From: Imbricaverruca yamaguchii
Lineage: Eukaryota; Arthropoda; Thecostraca; Neoverrucidae
Assembly (NCBI GenBank): GCA_034440575.1
Contig: JAOTOL010001625.1
Span: forward strand, 1,694,501-1,758,500
Direction of reading: 5' to 3'
Length of the DNA stretch: 64,000 nt
Position numbers and translations under genes: made by a program. Positions 11,484-64,000 of this stretch are shown piece after piece; the first letter of the stretch is position 1, and every line of letters begins with the position of its first letter. The notes below the pieces were generated by a model. The model saw nothing but the letters and a program-made list of their open reading frames with translations, made no database searches and was not told the DNA's origin.

Positions 11484-12327
11484 GTTGACTGCAATATTAT
11501 GCTCAAAGCTAGCTGCTAGTAAAGTACAATGAGTAGTTTTTCAGTTAAAGTTCGCACATCATGACTTGGTAAACCTAGGAAATTGCAAGGCATTTATGAA
11601 AATCACGATATGCCAACATCACCAACAATCAAGGTGCTTCCATTACGTGCTACAGTGGTGCAATTCAGCTCTATACTGGACAAGCAACAACTTCTTCCAA
11701 ACGAAAATAGTTCCTATTATGTATACGGCAGCGACAACAAACGCCACTCTTGACAGCTGCGCGCAACATTCCACCCTGTAGGATAGCCTTCACGCATTGC
11801 GCAATTTTCTGGCAGGCGCATTGTTTTTGTTTACAATTTGGAAGCATTGCAAGGAAAACTAGACATATTTATGAACATTTCATCCTACTCGGAGTTCAAT
11901 AGTGTATGTCCTAATAATGTTAATGTATAACACCGATCGAAACCAATTTTCATTGTAGCGCAGTATCAAATATTCCCAGTGGTATAAATAGTAAACAATT
12001 GTAGGTGCAAATTGCTTTACTCGTAATATCACCAGATTCCTTCATCGATACAGAAGTATAACTTTAACACCTCCCTTTACATGTCTTAGCTGCGTTGAAA
12101 ATGAATGGATTTACTCTTCGGAGTACCACATATATAGAAGAACCGTGGTGCCACAGAGGATTGCGAATGCTTCTTATAGGTTTTCCTGAGTTGGTTCGGC
12201 AATTGCGTGATATATTTTGATCCGTGTCTTTTATCTTGCCGTCAAAGTAGATCGAACAAGACGGGAGCTGCATTCTGGTACACCTAGGAAGGAATTGAAG
12301 AACGTCCAATCAACCCACGGCATAAAA
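11484..12327. promoter_or_regulatory. Probable bidirectional promoter between WIPI2 and Hrs
   Basis: The interval between the divergent start codons of WIPI2 (11483, minus) and Hrs (12328, plus) is 844 bp and holds no other convincing gene. It includes the 5' leaders of both genes, CpG-containing stretches around 11755-11830, and one TATA-like word on the plus strand (tataaata, 11983-11990) that is suitably placed for an Hrs transcript. That one promoter region serves both genes is inferred from layout. Transcription starts are not visible. Confidence 0.55.
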
Positions 12328-56370
<44,043 letters not shown>

Positions 56371-57570
56371 AGAAGGGTAGAGATACGCCAAGGTCCACCT
56401 GAAATTGGCTGGAAGTGAGCCTGGACCAGAGTGTGTGGAGCCGCGGCGTGGTTACCTGGGGTGTCGGCATAATGAAACCGGAGCTGACGAGTCGGGCTGT
56501 AATTCAGCTGCAGTGGCCTAAGCAGCGCGGGAGTGGATCGAAGTGTGGTTATACCGGCGCCGGAGTGGATCGAAGTGTGGTTGTGCCGGAGCCGGAGCGG
56601 CGCGGGAGTGGACCGAGGTGTGATTACACTGGAGCTGGTCTCGATGGGACGCGGCGAGTGCGGAGGAGGGTGGGATGTTGCAGTTCGTCTGCTGTCTGTG
56701 TGTCGACGCTCCGACTCGGCGCTGTGGCGCCCGCACAACTGAAGGTACGGCGCGCGTCTCCCGCACCACACAGGTGCCCATTTTATTCGAGCTGTTGATG
56801 GTGGCGAACGCGCGCGCGCGTGTCCTTCTTGGCGAACATCAGAGCACAGTCAGCACACTGTGCTGCGTCCTGCTCCCGCCTGCTGTCTTACAGTCTGCCG
56901 CTGATGTTGGTCGCGACCAGCTTGTGCGGTCGCATCACAGCACGCCGATGCTGATGTGCATGTTGGCAGGAGGGAGGGTGATCAGCAGTTGTGGTCGTAG
57001 CGCCAACTTCTGAACGGTGGGCGGGGCTCTGAAGTTCCGGGGGGACCGCACGGGCGACGTTCGTGTCCTAGTTGTAGCTGTGTGTATCGGCTTGCATGTG
57101 ATTGCAAATGCTATTATCTTGGTGTCCGTTGCCGCAAAACGTTGTCCGTTGCCACCGGGGCTTCTCCAGCCGAGCACTCTTCCCATCGACCGGCGGTGTG
57201 CCCTTTGACCCCTCGTGCTGCTGGCGAGTCGCGCCACGCCGTGGTGAGGGGTTCGTTCCGACAGTGTGTGGGGGGAGGGCGGGGGGTCTGACACCGGCGA
57301 TACTTGCCGGACCGGGGCCGGCCTCCGCCCTGCGGCTGTCGGGGCGAGCGGCACGCGTGGTGTCACGCGGCGGTGGGCGGCAGTTGTGCGCGCTGTCCGG
57401 TCCCGGCCTGTGGCGACTCGCCCTGTAGCCGCGGGGTTACGCTGGCAGGCCCATCCAGTCTAATGGCGCTGATGTTTCTGGCCCCGCCGCTGAGCTCAGA
57501 ACTCGGCACGCGTTCGGCGCTCGTGAGGCGCGGTGTCGGCAGCAGTCGCCGTCGGTCTGGATACCATATA
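56371..57570 (+). other. Hrs 3' UTR and downstream, GC-rich
   Basis: No AATAAA signal is visible soon after the stop codon, so the transcript end is unknown. A small repeat (about 56525-56640) has units like ggagtggatcgaagtgtggt. No exon can be assigned. Confidence 0.45.
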
Positions 57571-57574
57571 CGTG

Positions 57575-57830
57575 GCCACCCTATCCGTTGTCAACCTATC
57601 CGTGGCCACTCTACCTGTGGCCACCCTATCCGTGGCCACCCTACCTGTGGCCACCCTACCCGTGACCACTCTATCCGCGGGCACCCTACCTGTGGCCACC
57701 CTACCCGTGACCACGCTATCCGCGGGCACCCTACCTGTGGCCGCCCTACCTGTGGTCACCCTACCTGTGGCGCCCTACCTGTGGCCACCCTACCTGTGAC
57801 CACCATATCCGCGGGCACCCTACCTGGGGG
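57575..57830. repeat. 18-45-bp minisatellite
   Basis: Imperfect copies of accctacctgtggcc, gtgaccactctatccgcggg and ccgtggccaccc. The region 57830-58117 has no clear feature. Confidence 0.85.
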
Positions 57831-58134
57831 ATGCGGCCGCCGTGCGGGCGAAGACTCACCCGTCTGCGGCCCGCGCCGGCAGCCGGTCCTGGGGTTTGTG
57901 GTCGACGGGTTTGTTGCAGTACCGTGAGGTCGAGGGTTCAGTGCTCGCTGGCCGGCGTAAGTGTGGACGTTTCGGCGACGACTCGGGGGTGGTGTTAAGT
58001 GGCCTGTCGTTCGGCTCAGCCTGGTGTACAAGAGGCTGAGAGTGATTGACGTTCTGTACTCGCACCAATACATGGGTTTGGAAGTGCTCGATGTGTGACG
58101 TGTCCGACCGCTGCTGCACCACAGCCGACCTGGG

Positions 58135-58297
58135 GACGAGTAGCCTAGGGGTAAGTTGCTCGTCTCACAATCGAAAGGTTGTGGGTTCGAGTCTCACCTC
58201 TCGCTACTCTTCGCCCGCGACCAATCGACGTGAGAGATTGGCGACGCTGCATGACTCAACGGTCGATGTGTCCAAAAAACCAATAACCAACCAACCA
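58135..58297 (+). mobile_element. tRNA-derived SINE (family A), copy 5
   Basis: Head gacgagtagcctaggggtaa, box B gtgggttcgagtctcacctc, tail (aacc)n. Target duplication accacagccgacctggg at 58118-58134 and 58298-58314. Confidence 0.95.
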
Positions 58298-58463
58298 ACC
58301 ACAGCCGACCTGGGTCTGTAGTCGCAGGCCGCAGGTTACGCGCCTGCTGACACAGCGTCTGACTGGCAAGGATGGCGCGGCGGTAGATGACAGGCCGGGA
58401 ACTTACCACCGCGGTGGATGCGTGTCGTTCCTCTCGTCTCACGCGCATTTGCGCTCCACGTGT

Positions 58464-58628
58464 AGGGACGAGTAGTCTAGGGGTAGGTTGCCCGTCTCAC
58501 AATCGAAAGAGTGTGGGTTCGAGTCTCACCAGTCGCTACTCTTCGCCCGTGACCGATCGGCGTGAGAGATTGGCGATGCTACATGGCTCAACGGTCGACG
58601 TGTCGTAAAGCCAACGACCACCACCACC
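58464..58628 (+). mobile_element. tRNA-derived SINE (family A), copy 6
   Basis: Head agggacgagtagtctagggg, box B gtgggttcgagtctcaccag, same body. Target duplication gcgctccacgtgt at 58451-58463 and 58629-58641. Confidence 0.95.
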
Positions 58629-58974
58629 GCGCTCCACGTGTGGCGCCAGGGATCACGATAAGTGCCGACAACTTCTGTGATGTTCACAGGACACAATTCG
58701 CAAAATGGTGTTCACATATGTTTGCAGAAAATATCTGGCAGGCAAAGTGGCGGTACACCATATACTATATGTCACATGATTGTCAGATGTCCCTTCGTGT
58801 TTCGGAAAACTGTTGAGCAACTCCGCGATCAAGGTTTCAGAATATATAGATTCAGGGACGTCAGACATTGTACGGTGATAGAAGATAGCAGATAGCAGAC
58901 GGTATTCGCCAAATGGTAGGCAGTACACGGCAGTCGAGTCTGACCGGCGGGGATAGACAGCGGGCGGGTACAGT

Positions 58975-59535
58975 ATGGTATGGTATGGAGAGTATGGTAG
59001 GTAGCAGATGGCGGGCAGTGCTAGTCAGACGACAGGTAGCACACGGTAGACGTCAGACATTGCATGGTAGGTAGCAGATGGCGGGCGGTGCTAGTCAGAC
59101 GACAGGTAGCACACGGTAGACGTCAGACATTGTATGGTGGGTAGCAGATGGCGGGCGGTGCTAGTCAGACGACAGGTAGCACATGGTAGACGTCAGACAT
59201 TGCATGGTAGGTAGCAGATGGCGGGCGGTGCTAGTCAGACGACAGGTAGCACACGGTAGACGTCAGACATTGTATGGTAGGTAGCAGATGGCGGGCAGTG
59301 CTAGTCAGACGACAGGTAGCACACGGTAGACGTCAGACATTGTATGGTAGGTAGCAGATGGCGGGCGGTGCTAGTCAGACGACAGGTAGCACACGATAGA
59401 CGTCAGACATTGCATGGTAGGTAGCAGATGGCGGGCGGTGCTAGTCAGACGACAGGTAGCACACGGTAGACGTCAGACATTGTATGGTAGGTAGCAGATG
59501 GCGGGCGGTGCTAGTCAGACGACAGGTAGACGTCA
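58975..59535. repeat. 70-bp minisatellite
   Basis: About eight highly similar copies of ggtagcacacggtagacgtc, agacattgtatggtaggtag, cagatggcgggcggtgctag, tcagacgaca. High similarity between copies suggests recent expansion. Confidence 0.95.
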
Positions 59536-59772
59536 AGTCTGACCGGCGGAGGTAGACAGCAAATGACAAACTCAATGCGACTTCGACTGGACACAATTCG
59601 TTGTAAGACACTCCATGTGGTCTCTATCCGTGACTTTCTGGACCTTGGCCCCACGTCTGCACTGAAGCCCGGCGTACACCACCACAGTCCACCGGCCGCT
59701 GACCAACTCGTCCCGCCGAAAGGACGCCTCAGGCTATGGAATGCGGCGGGCGGCGGCCAGCCTTGAATAGCC

Positions 59773-59954
59773 TTTTTGTTTATTGGGTGGTTCACGACGC
59801 ACTTTATGCACATTCACGGCTAATGGCGCCGCCCACACTTTTCGCCGGTGGGCCGCGTGATTGGGAAATGTCCTGAGTAGCGCTAGTGTCGAACCCGGGA
59901 CCATTGGTACCCATAGCCCGACACCTTAACCACTCGGCCACCCCCGCCCCAGCG
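59773..59954 (-). mobile_element. tRNA-derived SINE (family B), copy 2
   Basis: Minus orientation: head gggggtggccgagtggttaa, then ggtcccgggttcgacac, body with ggcccaccggcgaaaa and gtgggcggcgcc, tail caataaacaaaa. Flanked by a 9-bp duplication tgaatagcc (59764-59772 and 59955-59963). The head resembles a tRNA-Ser/Leu gene. Confidence 0.9.
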
Positions 59955-60689
59955 TGAATAGCCAAGATCAGTAAGAAATATAGCTGGCGTCACAGACGGC
60001 TTGGCGGTCAGACCACGAGCACGGGCACTCCTGCGTGTACTGGTCCCACGACACCTATATCTGTGCAGGTGTTCAGGTGGCAGGGCGTCCAGCCTGACTG
60101 CCAGGCCGTTTGTGGCGCAGATGGTACATTGGGGGACGGGCGGAGACTGTGTTGGCGCCACGGCGGTCGCGGCCAGCCTTCCCGGAAAGCTGAGCGGTGC
60201 TGAACTTGCTGGGCGTTCCTGGCTCTGGGTGGAGGGCCAGTCGAATCAATATCGCGAATTCGTGGCGGTTGGTGGAATTAGCCTGCAGTTCAGTAATAAG
60301 CACGTTACTGAAACGAAGGAAAATAAGCAATCTACAATGTCTAGCAATTAATTTGATTTTGTTATTGTATTATATATACTGACATGACTTATCCTGATGG
60401 GTTGGTTGAGGATAGAAAACAGGTACTACGCATTTTGGAATACAATTTAGTCCTACATTTTTGGGGGTTTTACGGTGTATTTAAGATTATTCGCTGTTCT
60501 TGCGGTTGCTACTAGTAGAAAGCTGGATTGCCTGGTAGTATATACCGCAAGGCTAGATTACACGGCAATGATGAATGGTGTAAAGAAAGTCAGTTCTAGT
60601 GATGTCGCGACCGTATGGTTAACATAATCCCTCTGCCATAACCATAATTATTACAATCCCCAACCCAGGACTAGCAGTTCATTCAGGGT

Positions 60690-61155
60690 CTGGTTGGCCC
60701 ACGGTCGGTCAGCGGGCCCAGCTCCTATCCCGGCGGGTCACGTACCGTCCCCTGTAGCGGGCCCAGCTGCTGTCCCGGCGGGTCACGAGGTGTCCCCTGT
60801 AGCGGGCCCAGCTGCTGTCCCGGCGGGCCACGTACCGTCCTCTGTAGCGGGCCCAGCTCCTATCCCGACGGGCCACGTACCGTCCCCTGTAGCGGGCCCA
60901 ACTCCTCTTCTGGCGGGTCACGTACCGTCCCCTGTAGCCGGCCCAGCTCCTATCCCGGCGGGTCACGAGGTGTTCCCTGTAGCGGGCCCGGCTACTGTCC
61001 CGGCGGGCCACGTACCGTCCCCTGTAGCGGGCCCAGCTCCTATCCCGGCGGGTCACGAGGTGTTCCCTGTAGCGGGCCCAGCTCCTGTCCCGGCGGGCCA
61101 CGTACCGTCCCCTGTAGCGGGCCCAGCTGCTGTCCCGGCGGGCCACGTACCGTCG
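60690..61155. repeat. 45-bp minisatellite, ten copies
   Basis: Units of gggcccagctgctgtcccgg, cgggtcacgtaccgtcccct, gtagc, about ten. It is open in one frame as (GPAPIPAGHVPSPVA)n for 189 codons, but without flanking splice or start evidence I do not call it a gene. Confidence 0.92.
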
Positions 61156-61292
61156 CTCACAGGAGGCCCGCCCTCTAGCGCAGATCAGCCAATCACAAGC
61201 AGAGCCGGCGGCCCGGCGACTTTTGAGCGGTCGTTGTTGGCGGGTGCTGAACTTATCCAGTAAGTCTAAAAAAGTTTCAGTGAACTGTGGAG

Positions 61293-61417
61293 ATGTACGC
61301 CGGGCTTTACCTATTCACCAAGCCAGCCTTCTGGATCAACACTTTCACCAGCCACACCCTGTCGACGGCCGGGGACCCGCACTCAGCTCTGCGCTTTGCG
61401 TGCCAGCGCAGCACCAG
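61293..61417 (+). CDS. Candidate orphan exon, unknown protein
   Basis: Just downstream of an acceptor-like aaaagtttcag (61280) an open segment reads MYAGLYLFTKPAFWINTFTS then HTLSTAGDPHSALRFACQ and ends at a weak cag/gtcggc donor. The composition (aromatic, balanced, not repeat-like) is more protein-like than its surroundings. The frame meets TGA immediately before, so this would have to be a first coding exon starting at ATG 61293. I do not recognise the family. Confidence 0.3.
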
Positions 61418-61429
61418 GTCGGCATCCAT

Positions 61430-63085
61430 GCACACACGGTCTGCATCAACACACAAGCGGTCCATATCCACACACAAGCGGTCCATATCCACACACAAAC
61501 GGTCCATATCCACACACACACGGTCCATATCCACACACACACGGTCTGTATCCACACACAAGCGGTCTGTATCTACACACAAGCGGTCTGTATCCACACA
61601 CACACGGTCTGTATCCACACACAAACGCTCTGTATCCACATCCAAACAGTATATATCCACACACAAGCGGTCCATATCCACACACAAACGCTCTGTATCC
61701 ACACACAAGCGGTCTGTATCCAGCCACACACAAGCGGTCTGTATCCACACACAAACGGTCTATATCCACACACAAACGGTCCATATCCACACACACACGG
61801 TCTGTATCCACACACAAGCGGTCTGTATCCACACACAAGCGGTCCATATCCACACACAAACGCTCTGTATCCACACACAAGCGGTCTGTATCCACACACA
61901 AGCGGTCTGTATCCACACACAAGCGGTCTGTATCCACACACACACGGTCTGTATCCACACACAAGCGGTCTGTATCCACACACAAGCGGTCTGTATCCAC
62001 ACACAAGCGGTCTGTATCCACACACAAGCGGTCTGTATCCACACACAAACAGTATATATCCACACACAAGCGGTCCATATCCACACACAAACGCTCTGTA
62101 TCCACACACAAACAGTATATATCCACACACAAACGGTCCATATCCACACACAAGCGGTCTGTATCCACACACAAACGGTCTGTATCCACACACAAGCGGT
62201 CTGTATCCACACACAAGCGGTCCATATCCACACACAAGCGGTCTGTATCCACACACAAGCGGTCTGTATCCACACACAAGCGGTCTGTATCCACACACAA
62301 ACAGTATATATTCACACACAAACGGTCCATATCCACACACACACGGTCTGTATCCACACACAAGCGGTCTGTATCCACACACAAACGGTCTGCATCAACA
62401 CACAAGCGGTCCATATCCACACACAAGCGGTCTGGATCCACACACAAGCGGTCCGTATCCACACACAAACGCTCTGTATCCACACACAAACAGTATATAT
62501 CCACACACAAACGGTCCATATCCACACACAAGCGGTCTGTATCCACACACAAACGGTCCATATCCACACACACACGGTCTGTATCCACACACAAACGGTC
62601 TGCATCAACACACAAGCGGTCTGTATCCACATACAAGCGGTCTGTATCCACACACAAGCGGTGTATATCCACACACAAACGGTCCATATCCACACACAAA
62701 CGCTCTGTATCCACGCACAAACGGTGTATATCCACACACAAGCAGCATATATCCACACACAAACAGTCTACATCCACACACAAACGGTCCATATCCACAC
62801 ACAAACGGTCTGTATCCACACACAATCGGTGTATATCCACACGCAAACTGTATGTATCCACATATAAACTGTATGTATCCACACATAAATGGTACGCACT
62901 CACACAAAAACGATTCGCATCCACACACAAACGGTCCGCATCCACGCACAAACGGTCGGCACTCGTACACCAAGGGTCGACATTCATACACAAACGGGGA
63001 GAGGGTCCAAACGCAAATGAGCGGCACTCATACGCCGAAGGTCCGCATTTATACGCAAACGGGGAGTGGATCCATACACAAGCGT
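61430..63085. repeat. 21-bp minisatellite, ~78 copies
   Basis: Units such as tccacacacaagcggtctgt a, with variants cggtccat, cgctctgt and cagtatat. Because 21 is a multiple of three and the unit lacks stops, frames on both strands stay open for hundreds of codons (for example 61223-63097 plus, 61446-63191 minus). These are not genes. The array begins about 12 bases after the candidate exon at 61293-61417. Confidence 0.97.
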
Positions 63086-63099
63086 AATGGGATCTAAGC

Positions 63100-63880
63100 A
63101 CAAACGACAGGACCCATTTCAGCGTTCCGCACCGCGGGGGATCCTTCCACTGCATAAATATAACCTGGACTTTTGCAAAAGGTGGCGCCAAAGTCCAGCT
63201 AAGGATACAACGACGGTTCGAAATGTTTCAGCCTATTTGTAGACATGCTCACGATCTCTCGCGACACAACCCTAGTAGTTTTCTTTTTTACATGGCCGGT
63301 TGTGATTCATGTGGTAAGTTACAGCGAAGTTAGTTTTGTGAGAACGAGAACGAAAGGCTGAACAGTGACGAGACATCCGGCCAGAGGCGCAACCAGGATT
63401 TTCTTAAGGAGGGTCGACGAGAAAAGAATGCCATGAAACAGAAGCCGCTCTCAGTGTGCGAAGTACGCCGAGAATTTCGGGTTGTACCTTGTGAAAACCC
63501 AAAAATTTATCGTCTCATCTAGTGTTTTTATTTTCAAGGAGAGCCAAAGCCTCCCCATGTAAGCGCCTCTGCATCCAGCCCAAATTAGCATGTTTTGCAA
63601 GGAAAGCAGCATGTCAACCCAGATGAATGTTGCTCGAGATACACAGGCAGTGAATAATAAGGGGATAACGAGGGGACGAAGAACAGCTTACAGTGAAAAG
63701 CTTCACCGCCAACTGATGAAATCCCCATCCCAAGTAAGCTCTTCTTAAAATAGGTCCTGACAAATGGGGACGGAATTCATGCACAAACTGGAAAAGATCC
63801 AAGCACAATCGAGAAAGGCTTCCATACAGTTGTCTTCTTCCCTTGTCTTATCTTGCCAAACGCTGGTGGGGTGGGGTGAA
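63100..63880. other. No gene seen
   Basis: Mixed sequence without a repeat family or coding signal that I can support. Confidence 0.5.
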
Positions 63881-63884
63881 TCCT

Positions 63885-64000
63885 GACACAAACGGGGAGG
63901 GGATCTACACACAAACGGTCGACATCCTGACACAAGCGGGGAAGGGGTCTATACACAAACGGTCGACATCCAAACACAAACGGGGAGGGGATCTATACAC
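63885..64000. repeat. Second block of acacaaacgg-type repeat
   Basis: tctacacacaaacggtcgac and gacacaagcggggaaggggt units, related to the 21-bp array, continue past the right edge. Confidence 0.85.

Noticed and set aside
58135..58297. Functional tRNA gene
   Set aside because: A and B boxes are present, but no acceptor-stem pairing or CCA-end context; non-tRNA body, tail and target duplication show a SINE.
59563..59766. 67-codon ORF after the 70-bp array
   Set aside because: No recognisable motif, no neighbours supporting a gene, and length within chance expectation.
60694..61263. 189-codon Pro/Ala/Gly-rich protein
   Set aside because: 45-bp minisatellite; no evidence of expression or homologous exon.
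61223..63097. 624-codon open frame (and long frames in the other readings)
   Set aside because: Produced by a 21-bp repeat without stops on both strands; no splice, start or homology support.

Overview
The window is eukaryotic nuclear DNA, most likely from an arthropod and possibly a crustacean; the species call is inference. The basis is: spliced genes with GT-AG introns, two recognisable endosome/autophagy genes whose proteins read like arthropod orthologues, CR1-type LINEs, a hAT transposon, tRNA-derived SINEs and scattered TTAGG-like motifs. No prokaryotic gene organisation is present.

Two genes lie head to head. On the minus strand, a WIPI2/Atg18-type PROPPIN gene starts at 11483 and runs leftwards through six exons (11395-11483, 8879-8961, 3387-3553, 2597-2791, 2091-2225, 1302-1444); its 3' part lies beyond the left edge. 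On the plus strand, a complete Hrs/HGS gene (ESCRT-0 subunit) starts at 12328 and runs through fifteen exons to a stop at 56370. Exon phases agree throughout the WIPI2 exons and through Hrs exon 14. About 0.84 kb (11484-12327) separates the two start codons and probably works as a bidirectional promoter. Both products read phosphatidylinositol 3-phosphate (PI3P): the PROPPIN through an LRRG motif, Hrs through a FYVE finger.

Region by region: 1-1290 minisatellites; 1302-11483 WIPI2, with SINE and LINE remnants in its introns; 12.56-17.1 kb an antisense CR1-type LINE with ORF1 and ORF2 in Hrs intron 1; 18.8-22.9 kb a decayed sense LINE split by an apparently complete hAT element with 8-bp target duplications; 26-56.4 kb Hrs exons 2-15, with a third LINE at 40.4-43.7 kb in intron 9; 56.4-64 kb mostly minisatellites and SINEs, without a gene I can name.

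The most unusual feature is the intron architecture. At nine or more exon borders, on both strands and in both genes, the intron is filled by a tandem array, and in most of these the repeat unit is itself the splice junction (the last or first 10-50 exon bases plus the adjoining donor or acceptor). Hrs intron 11 carries about 19 copies of the exon 11 donor and about 21 copies of the exon 12 acceptor. Intron 5, which splits the PI3P-binding R-K-H-H-C-R motif, has donor copies on one side and acceptor copies on the other. The introns thus contain long ladders of decoy splice sites.

A second notable point is a -1 frameshift heptamer (G GGA AAC) directly before the ORF1 stop codon of the antisense CR1 element. 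It leads into the ORF2 frame, which has no upstream AUG. The last Hrs exon needs a one-base frame change to reach its clathrin-box C-terminus.
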